Assembly: GCA_944323885.1 (NCBI GenBank)
Contig: CALUUD010000002.1
Location: 372,001-436,000, forward strand
Source: an uncultured Helicobacteraceae bacterium
GTDB lineage: Bacteria > Campylobacterota > Campylobacteria > Campylobacterales > Helicobacteraceae
DNA length: 64,000 nt
Direction of reading: 5' to 3'
Shown piece after piece: positions 54,196 to 63,563 of this stretch (its first letter is position 1; each line of letters starts with the position of its first letter). The notes under the pieces were generated by a model. It was not told the origin of the DNA, did not search any database, and worked only from the letters and a program-made list of their open reading frames with translations. The position numbers and the translations under genes were made by a program.

Positions 54196-55230
54196 ATGAA
54201 TTTAAATTCTCACATTTTTGTAGCTGGACATAAAGGATTAGTAGGTAGTTCAATACTAGAAGTATTAAAACAAAAAGGTTACAACAATATTATTACAAAA
54301 AGTAAAGAAGAATTGGATTTAAAGGATTCTAATAAAGTGGAATCTTTTTTTAGTTCAAATAAAATAGACATAGTGATATTAGCTGCCGCAAAAGTAGGCG
54401 GGATTATGGCAAATAATACATTTCGTGCTGATTTTATATTTGAAAACTTGGCAATTCAAAACAATGTTATACATAATTCTTATAAATACGGGGTAAAAAA
54501 GTTATTATTTCTTGGATCAAGTTGTATATATCCAAAACTATGTCCACAACCAATTAAAGAAGAATATCTTTTAAATGGAGAATTAGAATACACAAATGAA
54601 CCATACGCAATAGCAAAAATTGCTGGATTGAAGATGTGTGAATCTTATGCTCTACAATATGGATGCAATTTTATATCTGTAATGCCTACAAATCTATATG
54701 GGATAAATGATAATTTTGATTTATATAACTCTCATGTACTTCCAGCATTAATTAGGAAAATGTATTTAGCAAAATGCCTTCAAGAAGATGATATAGAATC
54801 TATTATTAAAGATATTGGAGAAGACTATAATGAAATTTTAAAAGAATTTGGAATATCAAAAGATAATATAAATATTTGGGGTAGTGGTAATGTAAGAAGA
54901 GAATTTTTGCATTCTATTGATATGGCCAAAGCTTGTGTATTTATAATAGAAAATATAAATTTTAAAGACTTAATTAAAAATTATAGTAATATAAGAAACA
55001 CACACATTAATATAGGATGTGGAAATGATATAAGTATAAGAGAATTAGCATACCTAATAAAGGATATAGTTGGTTTTGATGGAGATATAATATTTGACCA
55101 TACAAAACCAGATGGAACACCACAAAAACTACTAGATATATCCAAACTTAAAAACCTAGGTTTTAAACCAAGCATAAACTTAGAAGATGGAATAAAAGAA
55201 GTTTATTTGCATTATAAATCAAGAAAATAA
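54196..55230 (+). CDS. fcl: GDP-L-fucose synthase
   Basis: 344 aa extended short-chain dehydrogenase that makes GDP-L-fucose from GDP-4-keto-6-deoxymannose. N-terminal VAGHKGLVGSS (NADP binding), SSCIYP with the catalytic Ser, YAIAKIAG with Tyr/Lys, and WGSGNVRREFLHSID are family hallmarks. The ATG after CTGGAGATTAT is the best start; a longer frame from an upstream ATG adds 24 AT-rich residues with no family match. No gmd (GDP-mannose dehydratase) is adjacent. Confidence 0.93.
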   Translation: MNLNSHIFVAGHKGLVGSSILEVLKQKGYNNIITKSKEELDLKDSNKVESFFSSNKIDIVILAAAKVGGIMANNTFRADFIFENLAIQNNVIHNSYKYGVKKLLFLGSSCIYPKLCPQPIKEEYLLNGELEYTNEPYAIAKIAGLKMCESYALQYGCNFISVMPTNLYGINDNFDLYNSHVLPALIRKMYLAKCLQEDDIESIIKDIGEDYNEILKEFGISKDNINIWGSGNVRREFLHSIDMAKACVFIIENINFKDLIKNYSNIRNTHINIGCGNDISIRELAYLIKDIVGFDGDIIFDHTKPDGTPQKLLDISKLKNLGFKPSINLEDGIKEVYLHYKSRK

Positions 55231-55236
55231 ACAATG

Positions 55237-55935
55237 CTAGAATATATATCTATATCCAATTGTAAGTGCACCATTTAATTTGATACTAGATTTTAACTCT
55301 GGCTCTTTTACATCATTTTTATATAAATCATTTGTACCATAAATCCTATATGGTGTAAATTTATATCCTAATTCTATTTGATGGCTATCAAAAATAATTG
55401 CTTGTAATCCAAGATTATATACAAGTCCATCACCAGATATATTTTTAATATTACCTGAGATATCTATACTGCCTGGTCGATTAGAGAAAATATCAATTTT
55501 AGTATTTTTAAAATTTGCATATTCATAGCCAATACCTACAAATGCACCCATTCCAAATACATCTACAAAATCTATCTTAAATAATAAATCTACATTAGCT
55601 CCTAAGTTATAACCTTTATATCTAGCTTGACCACTAGCTTTAATTGGATCAAATCCTGCTGATTGTAATATAGTGATATCATTAATTATCTCAACTAAAT
55701 TAGCACTACCATAAGCTCTAAGTCCAATAAACCCAAAATATTGTTGATATCCTAATTTCAAACCATAAATAGGGCTAATTTTATTCTCATTTGAAGATTC
55801 ACCTGCACTAGATTTTACAAAATCCTTATTATTAAGATATATTCCAGCATCAGCACCAATAAATAAACCACTTTTAGCATATAAAAAAATGCTTGTAACT
55901 ATAATAAATATAGGAGCCAAAAATATTTTATTCAT
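55237..55935 (-). CDS. Helicobacter-type outer-membrane protein
   Basis: 232 aa. Signal peptide (KIFLAPIFIIVTSIFLYAK), then GLFIGADAGIYL and alternating beta strands ending in ALTIGYRYIF with a terminal Phe, the pattern for insertion into the outer membrane. It resembles small Hop/Hof-like barrel proteins. Convergent with the GDP-fucose synthase with a six-base gap; AAAGGA precedes its start. Confidence 0.83.
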   Translation of the reverse strand: MNKIFLAPIFIIVTSIFLYAKSGLFIGADAGIYLNNKDFVKSSAGESSNENKISPIYGLKLGYQQYFGFIGLRAYGSANLVEIINDITILQSAGFDPIKASGQARYKGYNLGANVDLLFKIDFVDVFGMGAFVGIGYEYANFKNTKIDIFSNRPGSIDISGNIKNISGDGLVYNLGLQAIIFDSHQIELGYKFTPYRIYGTNDLYKNDVKEPELKSSIKLNGALTIGYRYIF

Positions 55936-56022
55936 TTTTATCCTTTAAATCAATCTATTGCTAAAGAATATATTTTACAATTAAGTATTTCAAGATTAAA
56001 TAAAATTAAAGACATTTTTCAT

Positions 56023-56028
56023 CATAAT
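56023..56028 (+). promoter_or_regulatory. -10 box candidate for 6S RNA
   Basis: CATAAT lies about seven bases before the proposed 5' end of the 6S RNA. No recognisable -35. Confidence 0.35.
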
Positions 56029-56034
56029 AACATC

Positions 56035-56236
56035 CGCCTAAATGGTGCGCTTTTCTGTATAAATTGCAAGTCCGATAAAGTATGTTTTTAGAATCTCGTA
56101 GTCATTTACATGTGATGATGTTTCTGCTATTAAATACTTAGGGTATTTAGGATTTGTCGCCTACGTAAGTGCTCGGAATCTAGGTTTAGTATCTCGCATT
56201 GGGGCTAGACAATTTAAAGTAACGCCCATTTGGGTA
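56035..56236 (+). ncRNA. ssrS: 6S RNA (formerly the purD RNA motif)
   Basis: A ~200-base segment clearly richer in G+C than its surroundings, without an open frame, directly before purD. The ends pair: CCTAAATGG (56037-56045) with CCATTTGGG (56226-56234). An inner stem CGTAG/CTACG (56097-56101 with 56161-56165) closes an apical arm that holds the hairpin AAATAC-ttag-GGTATTT. Established knowledge: the purD motif of Campylobacterota was later recognised as 6S RNA, which binds RNA polymerase. This fills most of the ~325-base gap between the outer-membrane protein and purD. Confidence 0.75.
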
Positions 56237-56260
56237 TATCAAATGATAAAGGTTTTAATT

Positions 56261-57526
56261 TTGAAAATTTTAATTATTGGTAGTGGAGCAAGAGAATACA
56301 GCATTGCTTTAAGTTTATTGAATGATATAAGATTAAGCCAACTTTATTTTTGTCCAGGAAATGGTGCTACAAGTGAATTAGGACAAAATATCGATATAAA
56401 AGGAAATGATGAAATAGTTGCTTTTTGTATCAATAATAATATATCACTTGTTATCATTGGCCCTGAGGCTCCATTAATTTCAGGATTAAGCAATCAATTA
56501 AGAGAAAATAATATAAGAGTTTTTGGTCCAAGCAAAGAAGCTGCTATGCTTGAAGGGTCAAAAATATTTATGAAAAATATACTAAAAAAATACAATATTA
56601 ATACAGCAAAATTTACTAGTGGTAATAATAAAGATGAACTTTATAAATTCATTGATACTTTAGATGGTGAGAAAGTAGTATTAAAAGCAGATGGATTATG
56701 TGCTGGAAAAGGCGTAATAATAACAAATAAAAATGAAGCAAAAGAAATACTAAATGATATGCTTAGTGGAATACTATTTGGGGAATCTGGAACAAATGTA
56801 GTAATTGAAGAATATCTTGATGGATATGAATTATCAATATTTGCTATATGTGATGGGGATAATTTTATAATACTTCCTAGTGCACAAGATCATAAAAGAT
56901 TATTAGATGATGATATAGGTCCAAATACAGGTGGAATGGGTGCATATAGCCCAACACCATTATGTAGTGATAAATTATTAAATGATATAAAACAAAATAT
57001 CATAAAACCTACTTTAGATGCTTTAAAGATGGAGGGAGCAGAGTTTAGTGGAGTATTGTTTTGTGGAATAATGGTAGTAAATGATAAACCATATGTCCTA
57101 GAGTTTAATGTAAGATTTGGTGATCCAGAATGCGAAGTAATTTTACCATTATTAAAAACTCCACTTCTTGATATTATAAATGCTAGTATTGATAAAAAAA
57201 TTAAAGATTTTAAATACGAAACTCTAAATAAGAGTTGTGTTGGTGTTGTTGTGGCATCAAAAAATTATCCATTTAAAATATCTCCAAAAGAAGAAATACA
57301 ATATTCTAAAATAAACTTTTTAAGTAATCAAATATCTCATATATCATTTGCAGGTGTAAGTAATATAGATGGAAAGCTATATGCAAATGGTGGAAGAGTT
57401 TTTGTATCAGTTGGTATAGGTGATAATATTTTAGAGGCAAAACAAAATGCTTACAAACTAATAGAAAATATACATTTCCAAGATATGCAATTTAGAAGTG
57501 ATATTGCAAATAAGGCATTAAAATAG
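56261..57526 (+). CDS. purD: Phosphoribosylamine--glycine ligase
   Basis: 421 aa ATP-grasp enzyme, second step of purine synthesis. N-terminal KILIIGSGAREYS (usual GSGGREHA), GPEAPLISGL, KADGLCAGKGVIIT, the ATP-site EEYLDGYELSIFA and GGMGAYSP are present. I prefer the TTG start because AAAGG lies eight bases upstream and the product then matches the family N-terminus; an ATG six codons earlier lacks a Shine-Dalgarno. The 6S RNA ends about 25 bases upstream. Confidence 0.93.
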   Translation: MKILIIGSGAREYSIALSLLNDIRLSQLYFCPGNGATSELGQNIDIKGNDEIVAFCINNNISLVIIGPEAPLISGLSNQLRENNIRVFGPSKEAAMLEGSKIFMKNILKKYNINTAKFTSGNNKDELYKFIDTLDGEKVVLKADGLCAGKGVIITNKNEAKEILNDMLSGILFGESGTNVVIEEYLDGYELSIFAICDGDNFIILPSAQDHKRLLDDDIGPNTGGMGAYSPTPLCSDKLLNDIKQNIIKPTLDALKMEGAEFSGVLFCGIMVVNDKPYVLEFNVRFGDPECEVILPLLKTPLLDIINASIDKKIKDFKYETLNKSCVGVVVASKNYPFKISPKEEIQYSKINFLSNQISHISFAGVSNIDGKLYANGGRVFVSVGIGDNILEAKQNAYKLIENIHFQDMQFRSDIANKALK

Positions 57527-57993
57527 TGAATATTCAAGAGATATTAGATAGAGAAGGATTATTTTTAGCAAAAAATGAAAAAAGGGTGTTAGCATATATT
57601 ATTGATGATTTTATAATAACATCTATAATATTTATTGCATTTTATAATCAAATTATATCTCTAAATGGAGATATACAAGCAATAAGGCAATTATTCATAG
57701 AATTAATATCATACATTATGATATTAGCAATAGCATATCATACTATATTTACTGCTATGTATGGTGGAAGTATAGGAAAAATTATATGTAAAATTAAGGT
57801 TATAAGAATTGATACACTTGATAAACCAAATTATATCCAATCATTTTATAGATCTTTTATTAGAGTAATAAGTTCAAATATATTTTTTTATATACCATTA
57901 CTTTTTTCTTTTGTTGATATATTTAAAAGAACATTGCATGATATTGTAATGCAAACAATAGTAATTGATGTAAGCATTCCTCAAGATATATAA
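57526..57993 (+). CDS. RDD-family membrane protein
   Basis: 155 aa. N-terminal RVLAYIIDDFIITSI supplies the Arg-Asp-Asp pattern; about three transmembrane helices follow, with GGSIGKIICKIKVI and a C-terminal LHDIVMQTIVI typical of RDD proteins. Function unknown, possibly transport. GTG start shares one base with the purD stop, and lptD follows after four bases. Confidence 0.85.
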   Translation: MNIQEILDREGLFLAKNEKRVLAYIIDDFIITSIIFIAFYNQIISLNGDIQAIRQLFIELISYIMILAIAYHTIFTAMYGGSIGKIICKIKVIRIDTLDKPNYIQSFYRSFIRVISSNIFFYIPLLFSFVDIFKRTLHDIVMQTIVIDVSIPQDI

Positions 57994-57997
57994 ATTA

Positions 57998-60151
57998 ATG
58001 CAAAAATTTTTATTATTCATTTTATTGCTTGATATATTATATGCAGAAATTGCAATAGAGCAATACGATAAGAATAATAATAAAATTTTTGAATTATACG
58101 CAGATAATATAAACTCTATTGATTACAATACAATAATTGCCACTGGAAATGCTGTAGTAGTTAGTGAAAATATATATGTTATAGCTGATTATATAAAATA
58201 TGATATCAATAAACGTGAAGCAAATATTTCAGGAAATGTTAAGCTTTACAGAGATGGAACACTATTTTCTAGGACACAAAAAGCATTTATTAAGTTTGAT
58301 GATAACTATGCTGCAATAGAACCATTCTATATACAGGATACCAAAAGCGGTGTATGGATAAGTGCGTCATCTGCAGAGAATATTAAAAATGAATATGAAT
58401 TAAAAGATGTAATAATGTCAGGATGTGATATAGATAGCCCTATTTGGCATATAGAAGGGACTTCTGGTTCATATAATAAAGATAGTTATATTGCTAGTGT
58501 ATGGAATCCAAGAATCTATATAAAAAATATACCAGTAATGTATTTACCATATATTTTTGTCTCTACAAGAAATAATAGAACTACAGGATTTCTATATCCA
58601 GAGTTTGCAAGTTCATCACTTGATGGATTTGTATATATTCAACCATTTTTTCTAGCATTGCAAGATTTTTGGGATATGACTTTTAGTCCACAAATAAGAA
58701 CAAGTAGAGGTTTTGGGATAAATACACAGGCAAGATTAATAGATCCATTTGGAGAAATGTTTATTCTTAATGCTGGCATATTTTCCAATAACAATAAATA
58801 CAAAAATAGATATAACATAGAAAATAAAACAATATATGGATTTAATTTTTCTCATCAAAGACGAAATTTATTAAATAATTTCTTAAATTTTGATAGCGAT
58901 GGATTATATTTAGATTTTAATTATATGAATGATCTAGATTATATCAGATTGCAAAGCACAAAAGATACTACAATACAAAATAGAATTCAAACATCAAGAG
59001 CAAATTATTTCTTAACAAAAGATGATCATTATTTTGGGTTATATTTTAAATATTTTTTAGATTTATCAAAATTAAATAATAGTGATACATTTCAAACATT
59101 ACCACAATTTCAATATCATAAATCATTAGAACAAACTGAAGTAAAAAATATTATGTATGCTGTAGATATAAATAGTAAAAATATAGTGCGTTCACTTGGT
59201 TTTGGTTATATAGATAATGGAATAAATGTTCCATTGTTCTTTTCAACACCATTAATTGCTAATTATATTACTATCGGAGGAAAAATAAATCTTAATGCAA
59301 ACATTATTTCAATAAACCATATTAATCAACAAATAAATTCAAAAAATAGCTCATATTTTGGTATAAATTATGGTGCCTTTATTAACTCTGATATAGCAAA
59401 ACAATATGATAAAGTATTTCATACAATGAGTTTTAATGCTACATTTTCAAGTCCATTTTATCAATATTTTAAAGATGATAATAATGTATTTAATCCAACA
59501 CAATCTGGAATATATGGAAGACTAAATGATATTGCACTAATGCAAAAACAGATACAACTTTCATTTTCACAATATTTCTTTGGACTAAATGGAATTGAGC
59601 TTTTATATCATAGAATGCATCAAAGTATTAATCCTGATAATAATACAGAAAAATTATCAAGTCTTAGAAATGAGCTTGGATTTACACCAATTGATAATAT
59701 AGATATAATGACTACCATTTTTTACTCACATCAAAATAAAAATATAGAGGAAGCATCTCTATCATTAAATACTTATTATGCATATTTTAAAGGAAGCTTA
59801 ACATATTTTTTAAGAAAAAAATTTGAATATAAAACATATCTAAATACGAGCAAATATACAGAAGAGACAGCAAACTTTCTTAGAGTAAAATTAAGTAATG
59901 ATTTTGGATACTTTGCTCTTCATGGAGATATAGGATATGATTTTAAGCTTGATTATTTAAGAGATTGGAATATTATTATATCAAAAGATATAAGATGTTT
60001 TGGAATTGGACTTAGATTTGCAAATGAAATTGTTCCTATTTTAACAACATCTGGAGCACAAACAATAAGAAATAGATATGTAAGTTTGGAATTTCGTTTT
60101 GTTCCTATTACTGCAACATCAGTATCATATAGATTTAAGGAAAGTAGATGA
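57998..60151 (+). CDS. lptD: LPS-assembly protein LptD (OstA)
   Basis: 717 aa. Signal peptide (about 1-16), a short periplasmic OstA/LptA-like domain (about 20-125; YADNINSIDYNTIIATGNAVV), then a large beta barrel. It inserts lipopolysaccharide into the outer leaflet with LptE. A conserved Cys lies in MSGCDIDSP, and few cysteines occur elsewhere, so the disulphide network of E. coli LptD is absent. The ATGA overlap links it to the next gene. Confidence 0.9.
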   Translation: MQKFLLFILLLDILYAEIAIEQYDKNNNKIFELYADNINSIDYNTIIATGNAVVVSENIYVIADYIKYDINKREANISGNVKLYRDGTLFSRTQKAFIKFDDNYAAIEPFYIQDTKSGVWISASSAENIKNEYELKDVIMSGCDIDSPIWHIEGTSGSYNKDSYIASVWNPRIYIKNIPVMYLPYIFVSTRNNRTTGFLYPEFASSSLDGFVYIQPFFLALQDFWDMTFSPQIRTSRGFGINTQARLIDPFGEMFILNAGIFSNNNKYKNRYNIENKTIYGFNFSHQRRNLLNNFLNFDSDGLYLDFNYMNDLDYIRLQSTKDTTIQNRIQTSRANYFLTKDDHYFGLYFKYFLDLSKLNNSDTFQTLPQFQYHKSLEQTEVKNIMYAVDINSKNIVRSLGFGYIDNGINVPLFFSTPLIANYITIGGKINLNANIISINHINQQINSKNSSYFGINYGAFINSDIAKQYDKVFHTMSFNATFSSPFYQYFKDDNNVFNPTQSGIYGRLNDIALMQKQIQLSFSQYFFGLNGIELLYHRMHQSINPDNNTEKLSSLRNELGFTPIDNIDIMTTIFYSHQNKNIEEASLSLNTYYAYFKGSLTYFLRKKFEYKTYLNTSKYTEETANFLRVKLSNDFGYFALHGDIGYDFKLDYLRDWNIIISKDIRCFGIGLRFANEIVPILTTSGAQTIRNRYVSLEFRFVPITATSVSYRFKESR

Positions 60152-60819
60152 TAGATAAAATATATGAACCATTTAATGATAGATATGATGCTCTAAATAA
60201 ATTAATAGATATAATTCCTATAAAAACACTAATAAAAGATAATACAATACTTATTGCAATTAGTGCTGGTGGCTTATTGCTGGCAAATGAAATATCTAGA
60301 AAAACAAATTTAACATTTGATTTTTTATTTACAGAACCTATTTTTGCACCTAAAAATTCTGATTGTAAAATTGCAATTGTAAGCGAAACTATGGATATCG
60401 CAATAAATGAAATTCTGGTAGATGCATTTAATATATCTTATGATTTTATTTATGGTGAAGCACAAAGAAAATATGAAGAAAAAATTATACCTGATATATA
60501 CAAATATAGAAAAGGTGAAAATATTAAAACTCTTGATAAAAAAAATGTGTTAATTATTGATGAGGGTATAGAAACTGGACTTTTGATAAATTTAGCAATT
60601 AAAAGTTGTATAAAAAAAGGTGTAAATAAAATTATGGTTGCAGCACCTGTGATAAGTGATGATGTGACATTATTTCTTGATGAATGTGCAGATGTAGTAT
60701 ATAGTGTATATCGCCCAAAACATTTTGTAAATACAAAATATTATTTTAAAAATAAAGAAAGAATAGACTCATCTGTGATCATTGATATTTTAGATAAATC
60801 ACTATCAAAATTAATATAA
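60148..60819 (+). CDS. Phosphoribosyltransferase-domain protein
   Basis: 223 aa PRTase type I fold. The PRPP-binding loop is VLIIDEGIETGLLI near residue 135, preceded by ISAGGLLLANE (nucleotide/pyrophosphate loop). It may act on a purine or be a regulatory PRTase; substrate unknown. It lies in the lptD-pnp interval as in H. pylori and starts within the lptD stop. Confidence 0.82.
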   Translation: MIDKIYEPFNDRYDALNKLIDIIPIKTLIKDNTILIAISAGGLLLANEISRKTNLTFDFLFTEPIFAPKNSDCKIAIVSETMDIAINEILVDAFNISYDFIYGEAQRKYEEKIIPDIYKYRKGENIKTLDKKNVLIIDEGIETGLLINLAIKSCIKKGVNKIMVAAPVISDDVTLFLDECADVVYSVYRPKHFVNTKYYFKNKERIDSSVIIDILDKSLSKLI

Positions 60820-60832
60820 AAGAAGGTTAGCA

Positions 60833-62887
60833 ATGGAAATAAAAATAGAGAATAATAATGAAGTAGAAACTATATATCTAAATAAAGTTGCAAAAGCTGC
60901 AAATGGTGCTATATTATACAAAAAAGGAAAAACCTCAATACTTGCTACAATAGCAACAGATACTAATGCAAATATAGAAGGTGATTTTCTTCCTTTAACT
61001 GTTCAATATATAGAAAAAAGCTATGCAAATGGTAAATTTCCGGGTGGATATATAAAAAGAGAAGGAAAACCTAATGAATTTGAGATTCTAACATCAAGAT
61101 TGATAGATAGAAGTCTCCGTCCATTATTTCCTAAAAGCTATAGATTTCCAATACAAATTACAATTATGGTTTTAAGTGTAGATAAAGAATTAGACTTACA
61201 AACTTTGTCTCTAAATGCTGCATCAATAGCACTACTTATATCTGACTTACCAATTAATAGAGCTGTAAATGCTGCTAGAATAGGAATGATAGATAATGAA
61301 TTTATACTCAATCCAACACTAGAACAAATGAATAAATCAAGTATTGATTTGTTTATATCTGGTGAAAATGAAAATATATTTATGATTGAATTTAAAAGTA
61401 AAATTAAAGAACTTAATGAAGAACAAATGATGGAAGCAGTCAAAATAGCACAACAACATATCAATTCTACCTCAAAAATATATTTGCAAAATTTTAATAA
61501 TCACATAAAACCAAATCTAGAAATAAACTTTGAAGATTCTAATTTTAATATCGATACTTTTAATCTAATAAAAGATAAATATAATAAAACATTAGAATCT
61601 TGCTTTTTAAATATGGCAAAAAATGAAAATGCTACACTATTAAATAATATTATTAAAGATATCGCAAATAATGAAAACTATGACAAAATAGAAGTTGAAA
61701 TTGCAGTATCAAAAATCAAAAGAGAATTTATAAGAAATAAAATTTTAAATGAAGAAATAAGGCTTGATGGAAGAGGATTAGATGAAATTAGAGAAATAGA
61801 TATAGAAACAAATTTACTTCCAAACGCACATGGAAGCACACTATTCACAAGAGGACAAACACAAGTTCTTGCGGTATGCACAATAGGAAATGATAATGAT
61901 ATGCAATCATATGAAATGCTTACATCAAAATATCCATTAAAAAGCAATTTTATATTTCATTATAATTTTCCAAGCTTTAGTACAGGTGAAGCATACCCTA
62001 TTGGTTCCGTAAGTAGAAGAGAATTAGGACATGGTAATCTTGCAAAAAAAGCTTTAGAATCTAGTATTAGGCATGATAATAGAGCAATTAGAATCGTATC
62101 TGAAGTATTAGAATCTAATGGAAGCTCATCTATGGCAAGTGTATGCGGTGGATCATTGAGCCTATTTAGTGCTGGAATTGAGCCACTATTTTTAGTTGCA
62201 GGAATAGCAATGGGTCTTATAAAAGAAGGAGATAAATATAAAATATTGACAGATATAATGGGTATAGAAGATTATGATGGAGATATGGATTTTAAAGTTG
62301 CAGGAAATAAAGATGGTATCACTGCCTTACAAATGGATATAAAAATAAATGATATAGATATTAATATAATAAAAGATTCTCTACTGAAAGCAAAAGAAGC
62401 ACGATTGAACATATTAGAAAAAATGGAAGTTGCTAAAAACAACATTGTATTAAATGATAATACACCTATTACAAAAATATTTCAAATACCAACAAATAAA
62501 ATATCAAGCATTATTGGTCAAGGTGGTAAAAACATCAAAGATATTATAGAAAGATTTAATATTAACATAGATATAAATAAAGAAAATGGAAATGTAAAAT
62601 TAAGTGGAACAAATAAAGAAAACTTAGACAATGCAAAAGATTATATACTATCTAGTATTTTTATAAAGTTAGATGATTTTAAAATAGGTGACAAATACAA
62701 CGGAATAATAAAAAGGATAACAGATTTTGGTGTTTTTGTAGAGTTAAAAGATGGAATAGATGGATTAGTGCATAATTCAAAACTCATTAAAAATAATATT
62801 GATACAAAACAGCTAGCCAAAAATGAGATATTAAATGTAGAGATAATAGCAATTAACGATGATAAAATTGAACTAACAATAATATAA
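60833..62887 (+). CDS. pnp: Polynucleotide phosphorylase
   Basis: 684 aa 3'-5' exoribonuclease. Two RNase PH-like halves: the first has LPLTVQYIEKSYANGKFPGG and LIDRSLRPLFP, the second LDGRGLDEIREIDIE, RGQTQVLAVCT and SVSRRELGHGNLAKKAL. A KH domain (IIGQGGKNIKDIIERF) and an S1 domain (ITDFGVFVELKDGIDGLVH) end the protein. Complete, normal length. Followed by atpE after 109 bases. Confidence 0.96.
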   Translation: MEIKIENNNEVETIYLNKVAKAANGAILYKKGKTSILATIATDTNANIEGDFLPLTVQYIEKSYANGKFPGGYIKREGKPNEFEILTSRLIDRSLRPLFPKSYRFPIQITIMVLSVDKELDLQTLSLNAASIALLISDLPINRAVNAARIGMIDNEFILNPTLEQMNKSSIDLFISGENENIFMIEFKSKIKELNEEQMMEAVKIAQQHINSTSKIYLQNFNNHIKPNLEINFEDSNFNIDTFNLIKDKYNKTLESCFLNMAKNENATLLNNIIKDIANNENYDKIEVEIAVSKIKREFIRNKILNEEIRLDGRGLDEIREIDIETNLLPNAHGSTLFTRGQTQVLAVCTIGNDNDMQSYEMLTSKYPLKSNFIFHYNFPSFSTGEAYPIGSVSRRELGHGNLAKKALESSIRHDNRAIRIVSEVLESNGSSSMASVCGGSLSLFSAGIEPLFLVAGIAMGLIKEGDKYKILTDIMGIEDYDGDMDFKVAGNKDGITALQMDIKINDIDINIIKDSLLKAKEARLNILEKMEVAKNNIVLNDNTPITKIFQIPTNKISSIIGQGGKNIKDIIERFNINIDINKENGNVKLSGTNKENLDNAKDYILSSIFIKLDDFKIGDKYNGIIKRITDFGVFVELKDGIDGLVHNSKLIKNNIDTKQLAKNEILNVEIIAINDDKIELTII

Positions 62888-62911
62888 GTTATTTTTTATT
62901 ATTTATTAGCA

Positions 62912-62965
62912 ATAATTACTGCCCTCAAGGCTATTTGTAAGTAGGGGACAGATCCGAACTAGATT
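62912..62965. other. GC-rich structured segment upstream of atpE
   Basis: This part of the pnp-atpE gap is far richer in G+C than its surroundings and has a bulged stem CTG-CCCT/AGGG-CAG. It could be a leader element, a processed small RNA or a terminator for pnp. A TATAAT at 62978-62983 follows but is too close to the atpE Shine-Dalgarno to serve as its promoter. Confidence 0.35.
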
Positions 62966-62996
62966 GCTTTGAAAATATATAATTTGGAGTTTTGTA

Positions 62997-63320
62997 ATGA
63001 AAAAGGCATTATTTTTATTTTTTGCTTTTGTAGGCGTTGCTTTTGCAGCAGATGGAGTTAGTGGAATAGATCTTATAAAGGCATACTCAGCAATTGGTGC
63101 TGTTATTGGTCTTGGTATTGCAGCACTTGGTGGTGCAATTGGTATGGGAAATACAGCTAGTGCAGCTATTTCTGGTATTGCTAGAAATCCAGGTGTTGGT
63201 GGAAAATTATCAACTACAATGTTTATTGCAATTGCTCTTATAGAAGCACAAGTTATATATACACTTGTTGTAGCTCTTATAGTGCTTTATTACAATCCTT
63301 TACTACAAATTGCAGCATAA
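62997..63320 (+). CDS. atpE: ATP synthase subunit c
   Basis: 107 aa. Ring subunit of the F0 rotor. An N-terminal extension resembling a signal sequence (KKALFLFFAFVGVAFAA) precedes the two-helix hairpin with the polar loop ARNPG and the ion-binding Glu83 in IALIEAQ. The Ala-Gly rich first helix (GLGIAALGGAIGMGN) is typical. Separate from the other atp genes, as in H. pylori. TTGGAG precedes the start. Confidence 0.96.
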   Translation: MKKALFLFFAFVGVAFAADGVSGIDLIKAYSAIGAVIGLGIAALGGAIGMGNTASAAISGIARNPGVGGKLSTTMFIAIALIEAQVIYTLVVALIVLYYNPLLQIAA

Positions 63321-63331
63321 CAACAAATAAA

Positions 63332-63361
63332 TATAGAATCTATAATTTTATGGATTCTATA
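63332..63361. terminator. 14-bp hairpin built from AGAATCTA words after atpE
   Basis: TATAGAATCTATAA pairs with TTATGGATTCTATA across a two-base loop, with one G-T wobble. It lies 12 bases after the atpE stop and five before tRNA-Leu. There is no T run, and the left arm holds TATAAT (63341-63346), suitably placed as the tRNA promoter, so it may act as terminator, promoter element or both. Confidence 0.55.
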
Positions 63362-63365
63362 ATAT

Positions 63366-63450
63366 GCGGTTGTGGTGGAATTGGTAGACACGCCATCTTG
63401 AGGGGGTGGTAAGGAAACTTGTGCGAGTTCGAGTCTCGCCAACCGCACCA
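63366..63450 (+). tRNA. tRNA-Leu (anticodon GAG), CCA encoded
   Basis: Class II tRNA. Acceptor GCGGTTG pairs with CAACCGC, the D arm is TGGTGGAATTGGTAGACA, the anticodon stem CCATC/GGTGG encloses TTGAGGG with GAG, then a short variable arm and the T arm GCGAG-TTCGAGT-CTCGC. Discriminator A and encoded CCA follow. It occupies the 243-base gap after atpE, whose remainder holds the upstream region of the last gene including a C6 run. Confidence 0.97.
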
Positions 63451-63563
63451 TTTAGCCATTTAACAATATCTTACATATATTCTATTTTCATTTAGATTAT
63501 TTTAATCAATTCTTAAACTACCCCCCTAGAATAAATGTCCTATTTAATTGCAAAGGGTTTAGT

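Noticed and set aside
62978-62983. TATAAT before atpE as its promoter
   Set aside because: The start site would fall at or after the Shine-Dalgarno sequence, leaving no usable leader.
63358-63363. TATAAT directly before tRNA-Leu
   Set aside because: Only two bases separate it from the mature tRNA, so transcription would start inside the tRNA.
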